From contig JAEEJA010000028.1 in the NCBI GenBank assembly GCA_016281605.1, positions 1-64,000 of the forward strand: a stretch of DNA of 64,000 bases, given 5' to 3'. The notes under the pieces were generated by a model. That model did no database searches. It had not been told where the DNA came from and was given only the letters and a program-made list of their open reading frames with translations. Both the position numbers and the translations under genes were made by a program. Each line of letters opens with the position of its first letter. The stretch's first letter is position 1. This document shows, one piece after another, positions 7,457 through 16,848 of the stretch. Source of the DNA: Lachnospiraceae bacterium. Lineage in GTDB: Bacteria; Bacillota; Clostridia; Lachnospirales; Lachnospiraceae.

Positions 7457-8542
7457 TTACTTTGCAGTAATATACTTCTTAGCTGCTAAAAGCTCTGCAA
7501 TAAGTACTGCTCCACCTGCAGCGCCTCTCTTGGTATTATGAGAAAGACCGATAAACTTATAATCATAAATCTTATCTTCTCTTAATCGTCCAAGTGATAC
7601 GCCCATACCATTCTCATAATCAACATCAAGACGAACCTGTGGTCTGTCATCCTCTTCAAGATACTGTATAAACTGCTTTGGAGCACTAGGAAGTTCTAAC
7701 TCCTGAGGCATACCCTTAAACTCTTTCCAAGCCTTAAGGATTTCTTCTTTGGACGGCTTATTCTTGAAGTTTACGAAAACAGCTGCTGTATGACCGTTAA
7801 GAACAGGCACTCTTATACACTGAGTTGTGATAACAGGACCCTCAGCCTTAACTATCTGACCATCCTTAACTTCGCCCCAGATTCTAAGGGGCTCTTCCTC
7901 ACTCTTTTCTTCTTCACCACCTATGAAAGGAATGATATTACCTTCCATCTCAGGCCACTCCTTGAAAGTCTTTCCTGCACCACTTATAGCCTGATAAGTA
8001 GTAGCTACAACCTCAACAGGCTCGAACTTTTTCAATGCATGAAGAGCAGGTGTATAACTCTGGATAGAGCAGTTTGGCTTAACTACTATAAATCCTCTGG
8101 TTGTACCAAGTCTCTTCTTCTGTGACTCTATAACATCAAGGTGCTGTGGATTAAGCTCAGGCACTACCATAGGAACATCAGGTGTCCATCTGTGAGCACT
8201 GTTATTTGAAACCACAGGAGTTTCAGTCTTTGCATAATCCTCTTCAATCTTCTTGATTTCATCTTTAGTCATATTAACAGCACTAAATACAAAATCCACT
8301 CCTGATGCAACATCTTCTACATCACTTACGTTCTTAACAATTATATTCTTAACAGCCTCAGGCATAGGTGTCTCAATCTTCCAATGATCCCCCACAGCCT
8401 CTGCATAAGTCTTTCCTGCACTTCTTGGGCTTGCTGCTATAGTAACAACCTCAAACCATGGGTGATTATCAAGAAGTGATATAAATCTCTGTCCTACCAT
8501 ACCGGTACCACCGAGGATACCTACTTTTAATTTCTCTGACAT
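7457..8542 (-). CDS. asd: Aspartate-semialdehyde dehydrogenase
   Basis: 361 residues. Reduces aspartyl-4-phosphate to aspartate semialdehyde with NADPH, the branch point to lysine, diaminopimelate, threonine and methionine. The N-terminal Rossmann motif is GGTGMVGQRF. The active-site cysteine lies in KPNCSIQSY near residue 156, and the conserved histidine in NGHTAAVF near 250. NNSAHRWTPDVPMVVPE places it in the archaeal/fungal-like ASADH branch that is also found in many Clostridia. Shine-Dalgarno TTTGGAGGTTAG precedes ATG 8542. No lysine riboswitch or T-box was seen upstream; only about 75 bases separate it from the hairpin after the previous gene. It is followed by its own terminator, so it is probably monocistronic. 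Confidence 0.96.
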   Translation of the reverse strand: MSEKLKVGILGGTGMVGQRFISLLDNHPWFEVVTIAASPRSAGKTYAEAVGDHWKIETPMPEAVKNIIVKNVSDVEDVASGVDFVFSAVNMTKDEIKKIEEDYAKTETPVVSNNSAHRWTPDVPMVVPELNPQHLDVIESQKKRLGTTRGFIVVKPNCSIQSYTPALHALKKFEPVEVVATTYQAISGAGKTFKEWPEMEGNIIPFIGGEEEKSEEEPLRIWGEVKDGQIVKAEGPVITTQCIRVPVLNGHTAAVFVNFKNKPSKEEILKAWKEFKGMPQELELPSAPKQFIQYLEEDDRPQVRLDVDYENGMGVSLGRLREDKIYDYKFIGLSHNTKRGAAGGAVLIAELLAAKKYITAK

Positions 8543-8592
8543 AACTAACCTCCAAAAAATCTCATTTAGTTTGCTTATCTAAGATCATTTTA

Positions 8593-8613
8593 AAAGACAT
8601 TTCCAAAGTCTTT
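8593..8613 (-). terminator. Weak hairpin terminator after the winged-helix regulator
   Basis: AAAGAC/GTCTTT stem with a 9-base loop, followed on the minus strand by TAAAATGAT. It has only six pairs and a short T-rich tail, so it is a modest terminator if any. Confidence 0.35.
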
Positions 8614-8761
8614 CGTAATTCAAGCCTTCTTTTTGTAAGCATAATGATATAATAATACCAAACCTATGAATATTACAAGTATTTTTATAAACTTAACATG
8701 TAGAAATTTCATACTTAAAATGAATATTTTTGGACACTTTTCACAAATTTTATTATTTAAG

Positions 8762-9634
8762 TCATGTTGATTCCTGGTTTTGATAGTAATTATAATGTTT
8801 ATCACATTTATAAAGACCATATCCAACTCTGTACTTTGTCTTTATACCGGCCTCTGAGTTAGCTATCTTTTTTCTGAGTTTCTTGATTATGGTATCGATA
8901 GCACGAAGCTTATCTGTTTCACTTGAATCAGATACTGTTTTAGATTTATTTTTATTCTTTTCAACCCAAATATTATCCCATAGCTCCTCTTTTTTTATAT
9001 AGCATGAATTCTTATTTATCATATAATGCAAAACTTCATACTCATATGATGTAAGTATAAGCTTTTCACCTTTAAGATAAATACATTTTTGCATATAATT
9101 ATCTTTCAAATCACAAAAATCTATCACAAATTTTTCTTCATTTGGTTTGGATTTAAATATTTCGGGAATATAAAGACTAATTAGATTGTAGACTATATTA
9201 ATTAATTCCTGTTTAGACATATTTTCATCAGTGCAAATAGTGGCACCGTTTAAGTAACACGAAGCCTTTCTAAGTTGATTGGGAGTAAAGCCGGATACAA
9301 CTATAGGAAAGTCTCCCATACTTCTAATATTTTTAACTAGATTGTTTTTAAAGATTTCATCCGGAATTACTATCCCTTTAGCTGCCTTAATAAGAAATCT
9401 ATCATCTATAATTACTGCTGCCGGGCTGTAAATCTTATCTAAAATTTCAGTGCTAATATTAAACATCAAATCATTATCAACGATTACATTTTCATCATCT
9501 ATACTTTTTTCATTAACATATGAATCGGAAATCTGTATACAATTCAAATTATCAGAGGTTAAATGTTTATCGATATAATCCGATAATTCATCTGCAAATT
9601 CATCATCTGCAATTACAAAAATATTCTTTTTCAA
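8762..9634 (-). CDS. Winged-helix (OmpR/PhoB-type C-terminal) transcriptional regulator, atypical receiver-like N-terminus
   Basis: 290 residues. The C-terminal ~100 residues match the trans_reg_C winged helix: LILTSYEYEVLHYMINKN, KKEELWDNIW, a recognition helix with AIDTIIKKLRKKI, then the wing IKTKYRVGYGLY. A polar insert (KNKNKSKTVSDSSETD) interrupts the usual spacing between the helices. The N-terminal half begins like a receiver (KNIFVIADDEFADEL) and could fold similarly, but I cannot place a clear phosphoacceptor Asp/Lys set. It may be a phosphorylation-independent regulator. No histidine kinase is adjacent. The start is TTG 9634 behind GGGAGGTATAA. It is 13 bases after an extracytoplasmic membrane protein gene and probably co-transcribed, so regulation of or by that protein is possible. 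Confidence 0.75.
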   Translation of the reverse strand: MKKNIFVIADDEFADELSDYIDKHLTSDNLNCIQISDSYVNEKSIDDENVIVDNDLMFNISTEILDKIYSPAAVIIDDRFLIKAAKGIVIPDEIFKNNLVKNIRSMGDFPIVVSGFTPNQLRKASCYLNGATICTDENMSKQELINIVYNLISLYIPEIFKSKPNEEKFVIDFCDLKDNYMQKCIYLKGEKLILTSYEYEVLHYMINKNSCYIKKEELWDNIWVEKNKNKSKTVSDSSETDKLRAIDTIIKKLRKKIANSEAGIKTKYRVGYGLYKCDKHYNYYQNQEST

Positions 9635-9647
9635 TTATACCTCCCAC

Positions 9648-10409
9648 TTATTTTTCAACACCTAAGATTTTCTTGCCCAAGATGTACTTTACAGCAGCTA
9701 CAGCATAATCAGACTTATCTGAATTAATATTGATTGCTATTACCTGTTTACCCTTATACATACCTTTAAATGATTTATAAACATCACTTTCATCTATATA
9801 AAGTCCGTAATTAAATTTTTCGCCGGACTGCTCTTTCTCACCTCTTATAACTTCTCCTGATTTATATACCGAGTAAAATCTGTATTTATCATCAAGATTC
9901 TCATAAAACTTAACCTGATCATAAGTATCCGGCTCCATAAAAAATCCGGTTTCTGAGTACCACTTTATGGCCTCATCATTACTAATGACTATATCTACGG
10001 TACCGGCGTCTAAGTAGGTTTGAAGTTTATTTACATAACTGTAAGAGTTAGACATATAATCTGCTTCAACAGATACTTTTTTATCTTCAGGAAGTCCAAG
10101 AGCTTCTTCAATTTTTTTCTCCATATTTCGGAGAGCTTTTTCACTGTAATTTGAATCTTCTATGGCTATATGAAGTACTATATCCTCTTTTGAAAAACTG
10201 TCCTTAAAAGAAAATGCAACCAATGCAAGAATTGCTAACACAATAATTACATTTTTTAAATGATAATCCTTAAAATATTGCCATTTTTGCTTCGGTGTAA
10301 GTCTTTTGTATTCTTCTTTATGGGATAGTTTGTTTTCTTCTTTATTCTGTCCGTATATGGAAGCTCCCTCTTCAAGCTTACCTTCATCTTCACCGATATT
10401 TCTTGCCAT
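9648..10409 (-). CDS. Membrane-anchored extracytoplasmic protein, unknown function
   Basis: 253 residues. A charged cytoplasmic N-terminus (1-50) with KQKWQYFKDYHLKN is followed by one transmembrane segment (VIIVLAILALVAFSF, about 52-68) and an extracytoplasmic domain of ~180 residues. The latter resembles a solute-binding-protein fold, with segments such as 'TYLDAGTVDIVISNDEAIKWY' shortened here to its core pattern 'DAGTVDIVIS'. No lipobox or signal cleavage site is visible. I do not recognise a named family; similar proteins occur in Lachnospiraceae. It precedes the winged-helix regulator gene by 13 bases in one likely operon. Shine-Dalgarno GGAGTTTTTATA precedes ATG 10409. Confidence 0.65.
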   Translation of the reverse strand: MARNIGEDEGKLEEGASIYGQNKEENKLSHKEEYKRLTPKQKWQYFKDYHLKNVIIVLAILALVAFSFKDSFSKEDIVLHIAIEDSNYSEKALRNMEKKIEEALGLPEDKKVSVEADYMSNSYSYVNKLQTYLDAGTVDIVISNDEAIKWYSETGFFMEPDTYDQVKFYENLDDKYRFYSVYKSGEVIRGEKEQSGEKFNYGLYIDESDVYKSFKGMYKGKQVIAININSDKSDYAVAAVKYILGKKILGVEK

Positions 10410-10510
10410 TATAAAAACTCCAATCTTTATTTATACTAAAAATTGTAATATTATCTAAAAAACTGCTTGATACTTATAACAGAAAAATGTTATCAAATTG
10501 TGTTCAATAA

Positions 10511-10861
10511 TTACAAATAAAAACCCCAAATGTATATTATCAGATATAGCAAAAGGGATAAGCCGTTTATTATGCCTCCGATAGATGGAAAAATAACCCT
10601 TATATCCGGCTCTCTAAGGGACATCCAGGCAAGAGTAGTACCAATTATTGCTATAATAAAACTCATAAATCCCATGATACCTACATACATAGGAGCTTTA
10701 CCGTTTTTTACACCGGCTAGTATACATGCCGCCACAAAAAGCAAAAGGGAAAGTACGGCAAGTATAGTCGATACTATTCCCTTAACAGGATGTTTTTTGG
10801 CTGATAGCTTTAAGCTATCAGAATCACCCTTATCTTTGTAAACATTTTTTAAAAAAGCCAT
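10511..10861 (-). CDS. Small membrane protein, unknown function
   Basis: 116 residues. A short hydrophilic N-terminus rich in lysine and serine (1-28) is followed by three predicted membrane helices: IVSTILAVLSLLLFVAACILAG, MYVGIMGFMSFIIAIIGTTLA, and a C-terminal GLSLLLYLIIYIWGFYL. The pattern fits small lineage-restricted Lachnospiraceae membrane proteins. I cannot name a function. It starts one base after the VanZ-like gene ends, so the two are translationally linked and probably co-transcribed with pheT. Confidence 0.6.
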   Translation of the reverse strand: MAFLKNVYKDKGDSDSLKLSAKKHPVKGIVSTILAVLSLLLFVAACILAGVKNGKAPMYVGIMGFMSFIIAIIGTTLAWMSLREPDIRVIFPSIGGIINGLSLLLYLIIYIWGFYL

Positions 10862-10862
10862 A

Positions 10863-11375
10863 TTAATCCTCTTTATTTCCTGTAAGACTCATATCCCCCT
10901 TTACGGTTCCGAATCTTATCAATCTATATATACTTCTGATTATGATATATACTATAAAACCAACTATTCCACCGATTGTATTTAGAATAATATCATCTAT
11001 ATCAAATGAACCGACCCGGGAAATAAGCTGTATAAGCTCTACACTAACCGATAAAAAAAATGAATGAAGTATGACTCTGATAAGCAGATACTTCTTATGA
11101 AACAAAGCAGGTATAAAGAAACCAAAGGGCATAAAAAGTATCAAATTTCCAAATAAATTCATAATGGCATATATTTCATAATTACCATCACGAAAAAGAT
11201 ACATATATCTCTTTATCTCCGTAAAAGGTACTATATTATAGCGATACCCCTCATAGGGAGCCCTATCGAATATAAACAGCAAAAAAACAAGAGATATAAG
11301 GTATACGACAAAACACATCAAAAATATGTTTTGCCGTATCATATAAGCTTTTTTATATTGATTGTATTTACTCAT
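10863..11375 (-). CDS. VanZ-like family membrane protein
   Basis: 170 residues with four hydrophobic segments (about 15-35, 65-85, 95-115, 130-152). It has the VanZ-like signature: N-I-V-P-F in the first loop (YRYNIVPFTEIKRY), NLFGNLILFMPFGFFIPA in the second helix region, and SVELIQLISRVGSFDIDDIILNTIGGI near the third and fourth helices. VanZ of enterococci confers low-level teicoplanin resistance; the chromosomal relatives are mostly of unknown role in envelope biology. It lies 15 bases after pheT and abuts the next small membrane protein gene. Shine-Dalgarno GAGAGAC is weak. Confidence 0.88.
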   Translation of the reverse strand: MSKYNQYKKAYMIRQNIFLMCFVVYLISLVFLLFIFDRAPYEGYRYNIVPFTEIKRYMYLFRDGNYEIYAIMNLFGNLILFMPFGFFIPALFHKKYLLIRVILHSFFLSVSVELIQLISRVGSFDIDDIILNTIGGIVGFIVYIIIRSIYRLIRFGTVKGDMSLTGNKED

Positions 11376-11390
11376 GTCTCTCTATACATC

Positions 11391-13832
11391 TTACTTTCTC
11401 AAGGTAACACCAATCTGCTCAATACCCTTTAAAATCTTATCCATAGAAGCATTAACTTCTTCATCTGTAAGTGTTCTGTCGGAAGCCATAAATTTCAAAT
11501 TATAAGCAAGAGACTTAAAGCCTGCTCCTAACACCTTCTCACTTTCAAATACATCGAAAAGCTCTACATTAACGAGGTTCTTTCCACCATTCTTGATTAT
11601 TATCTGCTCAACCTCTCCGGCGGTAATTGTTTTATTCATAACCATACTTATATCACGTGTTGAAGCAGGGAACTTAGGTATTCCTTCATAACGGATAGTA
11701 TCTTCTGTCTCAAGAAGCTTTTGAACAGCTGTAATATCAACCATTGCGATATAAACTCTCTCATCAATCTCAAAATTCTTAAGAACCATAGGGTGAACCT
11801 CACCTACATAGGCAACGAACTCATCCTTGTAATAAACATTAGCTTTTCTTCCGGGATGAAGATAATCAAGAGTGCAATCATTATTATATACACATTTTCC
11901 TTTAAGACCGAGAGCCTTTATAACTTCATCTGTAACACCCTTAAGTGTGTAGAAGTCTCCCTCTCCGTACATTCCCATAGTAAGCTGCATACGCTCTTCA
12001 GGGCGCTCAGTAAGTGGAAGTGCGTGAGGAATATATACATTTGCAAGCTCAAAAAGCCTTACATCTTTATTCCTTCTGTTAATATTGGTAGCAAGAGAAG
12101 TAAGCATACCACCCACAGCACTTCTTCTCATGACACTGTAATCTTCACCAAGTGGATTGGATATACGTATACTCTCTCTCATAGGGTCATCACTCTTAAG
12201 CATAAGCTTATCATATACCTTTGGACTCTCAAATGAGAAGGTCATAGCCTCGCAGAAGCCGTAAGACACACAGGTATCAGCAGCAATCTGCTCAAGAATC
12301 ATATTTTCAGATAAACCACCTGCAGTAGCCGCTCCCTTAGGAAGAGTCATGGGAATCTTATCATATCCATAGAATCTGGCTACTTCTTCAGCTATATCAC
12401 ATAAACGGAGTAAATCCTGACGGAATGTAGGTACATGCACCTTTCCGTCTTTCACTACTAAATCAAGCTTCTCAAGATACTTTATCTGCTGCTCTTCAGG
12501 GATATCAGTTCCAAGCAGAGCATTTATCTTATCTGCATTAAATTCTACGTCAATACCCTCTTTCTTAACAGGATAAAAATCACTTACACCGCCCACAACA
12601 GTTCCGGCTCCAAGCTCCTCTATAAGCTGACAAGCACGATTCATGGCTTCGATAGCATTGTTAGGATCTAATCCCTTCTCAAACTTAGCCTGTGCATCGG
12701 TTCTCATACCAAGTTTCTTACCAGTACGACGAATATTGGTTCCGTCAAATGTAGCGGCTTCGAAAAGCATTGTCTTAACATTATCTGTAATCATGGAGTT
12801 TTCTCCACCCATGATTCCTGCAATACCTATACTCTTCTCTCCATCGCAAATCATAAGCATGCTGTCGTCCAAATCATGCTCGATTCCATCGAGAGTAACA
12901 AACTTTTCACCATTCTCTGCGCGCTTTACGACTATCTTTCTGTCTGCGATTGTATCCAAATCATAAGCATGCATAGGCTGACCATACTCTTCCATAACAA
13001 AGTTTGTGATATCAACTAAGTTATTTATTGGTCTGATACCTACAGAAGCAAGTCTTCTCTGCATCCACTGTGGAGAAGGTGCGATTTTTATATCCTTAAC
13101 CACTCTGGCGGTATACCTAGGGCAGAGATCCTGATCCTTTACCTCAACTGATATATAATCATTTACATCTTCATCATTACCTGTTTCCTTTACCTCCGGA
13201 AGCTTTAATTCAAGGTCAAATGTAGCTGCAACCTCTCTTGCTATACCGGTCATGGCAAAGCAATCAACTCTGTTAGAAGTAACCTCATACTCAAATGAAA
13301 CATCATGTAAACCAAGAAGCTCTATAGCGTCAGAACCTATTAAAGCATCCTTAAATTCAGGATTATCACTAAGAATATAGATTCCATCACTACTTGCGTC
13401 CGGATACATATTAGTATCACTTCCAAGCTCCTCTATAGAGCACATCATACCAAATGACTCTACCCCTCTGAGCTTACCCTTCTTAATCTTTATTCCACCT
13501 TCCTTTGCACCCTCAGCGTGAGTTCCGTCAACTCTTCCGCCATCAAGTACTACAGGAACCTTATCCTGCTCTTTAACATTAGGTGCACCGGTAACTATCT
13601 GTACCTCTGTTCCCTCTTCGTCAATCTGAACCTGACAAACCACGAGTTTATCAGCGTCCGGGTGCTTCTCTATCTTATTTATCTTTCCTACTATAATCTT
13701 ATCAAGATTAGCATCAAATGCCTTATATCCTTCACACTTTGTACCTGAAAGAGTCATGGCATCCATATACTCCTGTGCTGTTACATTTAGCTCCGGTACA
13801 TAATCCTTAATCCATGAAAATGAAGTGTTCAT
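11391..13832 (-). CDS. pheT: Phenylalanyl-tRNA synthetase beta subunit
   Basis: 813 residues. Forms the alpha2-beta2 PheRS that charges tRNA-Phe; the beta chain holds editing and tRNA-binding domains. The N-terminal tRNA-binding OB domain contains KIEKHPDADKLVVCQV. The B3/B4 editing region contains NRVDCFAMTGIAREVAA, B5 contains DLLRLCDIAEEVARFYGYDKIP, and the C-terminal anticodon-binding ferredoxin-fold domain has FPASTRDISMVM. I start it at ATG 13832 because GGAGGATAAT lies directly before it; an upstream TTG four codons earlier would sit on that site. It lies 44 bases downstream of pheS in the usual pheST order. Confidence 0.97.
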   Translation of the reverse strand: MNTSFSWIKDYVPELNVTAQEYMDAMTLSGTKCEGYKAFDANLDKIIVGKINKIEKHPDADKLVVCQVQIDEEGTEVQIVTGAPNVKEQDKVPVVLDGGRVDGTHAEGAKEGGIKIKKGKLRGVESFGMMCSIEELGSDTNMYPDASSDGIYILSDNPEFKDALIGSDAIELLGLHDVSFEYEVTSNRVDCFAMTGIAREVAATFDLELKLPEVKETGNDEDVNDYISVEVKDQDLCPRYTARVVKDIKIAPSPQWMQRRLASVGIRPINNLVDITNFVMEEYGQPMHAYDLDTIADRKIVVKRAENGEKFVTLDGIEHDLDDSMLMICDGEKSIGIAGIMGGENSMITDNVKTMLFEAATFDGTNIRRTGKKLGMRTDAQAKFEKGLDPNNAIEAMNRACQLIEELGAGTVVGGVSDFYPVKKEGIDVEFNADKINALLGTDIPEEQQIKYLEKLDLVVKDGKVHVPTFRQDLLRLCDIAEEVARFYGYDKIPMTLPKGAATAGGLSENMILEQIAADTCVSYGFCEAMTFSFESPKVYDKLMLKSDDPMRESIRISNPLGEDYSVMRRSAVGGMLTSLATNINRRNKDVRLFELANVYIPHALPLTERPEERMQLTMGMYGEGDFYTLKGVTDEVIKALGLKGKCVYNNDCTLDYLHPGRKANVYYKDEFVAYVGEVHPMVLKNFEIDERVYIAMVDITAVQKLLETEDTIRYEGIPKFPASTRDISMVMNKTITAGEVEQIIIKNGGKNLVNVELFDVFESEKVLGAGFKSLAYNLKFMASDRTLTDEEVNASMDKILKGIEQIGVTLRK

Positions 13833-13876
13833 ATTATCCTCCAATTTATTACTTTTTTAAAAAAATATCTATTAGA

Positions 13877-14893
13877 TTAAAACTGCTTTAAAAATCTTGT
13901 ATCGTTCTCATATAAGAGCCTCATGTCGTCAATCTCATACTTAAAGAGTGATATACGCTCAAGACCAACACCAAATGCAAAACCTGTGTAAACATCAGGA
14001 TCTATACCACTCATCTCCAATACATGAGGATGTACAACTCCGCATCCGAGAATCTCTATCCAACCTTCTCCCTTACAGAATCTGCATCCCTTACCTTTAC
14101 ACTTAAAGCAGCTTACGTCCATCTCAGCACTAGGCTCGGTAAACTGGAAGTGATGTGGTCTGAATTTAACCTTAGTCTCTTCACCAAAGAGTCTTTTTGC
14201 AAACTCCTGAAGAGTACCCTTAAGATCGGCAAATGTAATGCCCTTATCTATTACAAGTCCCTCAATCTGGTGGAATGTCGGACTGTGAGTTGCATCTACC
14301 TCATCTGATCTAAACACTCTTCCCGGTGAAATCATCCTTATTGGAAGCTTTCCCTTCTCCATCTCATGAACCTGAACAGATGAAGTCTGTGTCCTAAGTA
14401 AGATATCCTTTGTTATATAAAAAGTATCCTGCTCATCCTTTGCAGGGTGATCTGCCGGAATATTGAGAGCTTCGAAATTATAATAATCATACTCTACTTC
14501 AGGACCGCCAACTACCTTGTAACCCATTCCTATAAATATATTTTCAACCTCACGAAGTGTGGATGTATTGGGATGAAGATGCCCCTGTTTTAAAGCTTTT
14601 CCCGGAAGTGTAACATCTATGGTTTCACTTTCAAGCTTAGCTTCCATCATTGCATTCTCAAAAGACTGCTTTTTCTCATCAAGAGTAATCTGAATCTGCT
14701 TTCTCGCTTCATTTACCAACTGTCCAACCTTAGGACGTTCCTCAGCAGGAAGGTCCTTCATGGATTTTAATACAGAAGTAAGTTCTCCTTTTTTTCCGAG
14801 ATACTTAACTTTAATATCATTTAAGCTATTTACATCTTTTGAATTTTTAATAGATTCAATAGCGCCTTTAATTATGTTATCTAAATTATTCAT
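13877..14893 (-). CDS. pheS: Phenylalanyl-tRNA synthetase alpha subunit
   Basis: 338 residues. Catalytic chain of PheRS, activating Phe and transferring it to tRNA-Phe. A coiled-coil N-terminal arm (1-90) precedes the class II core: motif 2 with [20 protein letters not shown] near 205, a Cys-rich insert [16 protein letters not shown] common in Gram-positive PheS, and motif 3 [15 protein letters not shown] near the C-terminus. The conserved alanine-for-glycine specificity region lies in the motif 3 stretch. Shine-Dalgarno ATGGAGGATT lies upstream. No T-box leader was seen in the 145-base gap; a promoter is at 14934-14962. Confidence 0.97.
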   Translation of the reverse strand: MNNLDNIIKGAIESIKNSKDVNSLNDIKVKYLGKKGELTSVLKSMKDLPAEERPKVGQLVNEARKQIQITLDEKKQSFENAMMEAKLESETIDVTLPGKALKQGHLHPNTSTLREVENIFIGMGYKVVGGPEVEYDYYNFEALNIPADHPAKDEQDTFYITKDILLRTQTSSVQVHEMEKGKLPIRMISPGRVFRSDEVDATHSPTFHQIEGLVIDKGITFADLKGTLQEFAKRLFGEETKVKFRPHHFQFTEPSAEMDVSCFKCKGKGCRFCKGEGWIEILGCGVVHPHVLEMSGIDPDVYTGFAFGVGLERISLFKYEIDDMRLLYENDTRFLKQF

Positions 14894-14933
14894 CTATATA
14901 AATCCTCCATAATTAATAGATTAAAACTTAATA

Positions 14934-14962
14934 ATGTTAGCATATATGTGCTTTAGTTTCAA
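14934..14962 (-). promoter_or_regulatory. Probable sigma-A promoter of pheST
   Basis: Minus-strand TTGAAA, 17 bases, TAACAT, about 40 bases before the pheS start. Confidence 0.5.
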
Positions 14963-15038
14963 GATATTATTTAAAATAAGTCATGACTTAAGGATAGTTT
15001 AACTTTAGTCAAAGCTTGAATCCTGACCGTGTTATATG

Positions 15039-16799
15039 TCAGGTTCCGCTCAGGTATGCTGCCTCTGATATTATTAAATCTTTATTAGCTTTCCATACAT
15101 CCTCATACTCTGATGATGGCAGAGGACAGGTGACACTTCCTATCTCAATGGTAATGGACGGTATGTGCATGGTAAACATCTGATATTCTCTGCAATTACC
15201 ACGTCCGTGTGAGGGTGAGTAATAAGAATCAGCACTCGAGTAACCTGATATGGTTCTGGCTAATGTATACATACCGTTTACAGTATCAGATATATCGCTG
15301 TATTCACAATCACCAAATATTATTTCACCCATGGCATGATAGTTTACAGCTCCTCTTAATCTTCCCTTTAGTGTCTTGGTAAGCTTTATAATTGCTTTTA
15401 CCTCAGGCTCTGAAGCTACTTTCTTACCGGGATAATCAGCATATCCGGCTTTTCCTTCAGTCTTAAACTTATAAGGGAAGTTACGATTAAGATCAACTCC
15501 CGCTGCATTTGCCTTCCAGCTTGACAGATTAACACCTTTGCTCATCCGTAACAGATTTTTTCTTAGTTTATTATTTTTTATGGAATTAATACCTTTTTGA
15601 CATAGTGTTATGCCATCCGGATTCGCCATAACTACCATATGTATGGATATACCATTAAGTATACTCTCTACCTTTTTTCCTCGTATCTCTTTATCGAGAT
15701 TCTGAAGGTAGTACTCAATCTGATTCATGCCAAGCTGTGTACACATATACTCTCTGGCATGAACTGTATATATTACAAGCATTGTTTTTCCTGACGCTTC
15801 ATTGCCAAGTATAACATCATATAATTCACGTCCGTCACGGCTTTTACCTATACTCGTAACCTTTATATAACCTGGATAATATTTCTGAAAACAACTAAGA
15901 TCATAGACCATCTCTTCGTATGTATAAAGTGAACTTTTTGTATCAACAAAGCTTTTGACCGTATATCGCTTGTAGGAAGGACGACTTATATACCTTCTTC
16001 CACCGAAGCGAGTAAAAGAAACAATCTTATATATCGATTGCTCATCATACTTTGGCAAAGACTCGCTTATATCACCATCTGAGGATTTTTTTAAATATTT
16101 ATAAGAATCTTTATCTTTTCTGTAAATAATATATTTTTCTAAGCGGTTTTTCTTCCACCTTATGTTGATATTTGCATAAGTTCCTCTGGAAACTGTGATA
16201 TTTTCAGGAGCTTTTGGTATAAAAATCTTTTCTGTTTTGGATTTTTTTATGATATTTTTTTCAGAATCATAGAGCCTTATCTTAAATCGGTATTTCTTTC
16301 CTTCTTTAAATTTAGGCTCATATTTAGCCATATTTCCTTTTAATTTCTTTATTCTCCATTTTTTAGAGTTTTCGGCTTTTATAAAGAAACAGGCATACTG
16401 CTGTTTTTCTGACTTATCCCATCTGTATACCACTCTTCCCGGCAGTATGGAAGCCCTGAATTTGGATTTTTTTATTTTTTTACTCTTATTATCTGTTTCA
16501 GCGCCGTCTGTAGGAGGAGGATTTCCCTCCGGATTAGTAGTCGCCGGCACTTGAGGTTGATCCACAGAATTTTCTGAACCAGTGTCATTTCCCGGTTCTT
16601 TAGTTTCGCCCGGTTCGGATGCAGAACCTCCGGTAGCAACTTCAACACTACTTTCTGTCGCACTTTTACTTGATGCACTACAGTAAAGCTTTACATCTAC
16701 AGCCTCGAACATCAAAAGAGAAAGTATTAAAGCAGTAGCAATTATAGGCCTTGCACTGTTTACATACCTTTTCATAAACATTTTTATATTTTTAAACAT
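15039..16799 (-). CDS. Secreted M14 zinc carboxypeptidase with fibronectin-like N-terminal region
   Basis: 586 residues. A signal sequence (NSARPIIATALILSLLMFEA, about 15-37) precedes a low-complexity Gly/Ser/Pro/Thr/Glu linker (45-110). A basic, beta-rich region with FnIII-like repeats (about 115-285) follows, then the M14 peptidase domain (about 290-586). Zn2+ ligands: HAREY at 347-351 supplies His and Glu, and the third His lies in VNYHAMGEI. GVDLNRNFPYKF gives the substrate-binding Asn/Arg, and the catalytic Glu lies in SITIEIGS near the C-terminus. All key residues are present, so an active extracellular carboxypeptidase, perhaps acting on peptides or peptidoglycan stems, is likely. There is no LPXTG or lipobox, so it is probably released or loosely wall-bound. 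It stands between glpK and pheS. Confidence 0.92.
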   Translation of the reverse strand: MFKNIKMFMKRYVNSARPIIATALILSLLMFEAVDVKLYCSASSKSATESSVEVATGGSASEPGETKEPGNDTGSENSVDQPQVPATTNPEGNPPPTDGAETDNKSKKIKKSKFRASILPGRVVYRWDKSEKQQYACFFIKAENSKKWRIKKLKGNMAKYEPKFKEGKKYRFKIRLYDSEKNIIKKSKTEKIFIPKAPENITVSRGTYANINIRWKKNRLEKYIIYRKDKDSYKYLKKSSDGDISESLPKYDEQSIYKIVSFTRFGGRRYISRPSYKRYTVKSFVDTKSSLYTYEEMVYDLSCFQKYYPGYIKVTSIGKSRDGRELYDVILGNEASGKTMLVIYTVHAREYMCTQLGMNQIEYYLQNLDKEIRGKKVESILNGISIHMVVMANPDGITLCQKGINSIKNNKLRKNLLRMSKGVNLSSWKANAAGVDLNRNFPYKFKTEGKAGYADYPGKKVASEPEVKAIIKLTKTLKGRLRGAVNYHAMGEIIFGDCEYSDISDTVNGMYTLARTISGYSSADSYYSPSHGRGNCREYQMFTMHIPSITIEIGSVTCPLPSSEYEDVWKANKDLIISEAAYLSGT

Positions 16800-16848
16800 A
16801 TATGTATCCTAATATTTTTTCTTAATCTTTCCTAAAGAATTTAGCAAA

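Noticed and set aside
8543..8620. Lysine riboswitch upstream of asd
   Set aside because: The upstream gap is far too short for that class and shows only a small hairpin.
8620..8826. Minus-strand 68-residue ORF ending in a hydrophobic segment and KKKA
   Set aside because: It overlaps the end of the winged-helix regulator gene in another frame and has no ribosome-binding site. The internal ATG giving a 30-residue hydrophobic peptide also lacks one.
14894..15038. T-box leader upstream of pheST
   Set aside because: The gap is short and lacks the conserved T-box sequence and specifier stem; a plain promoter fits.
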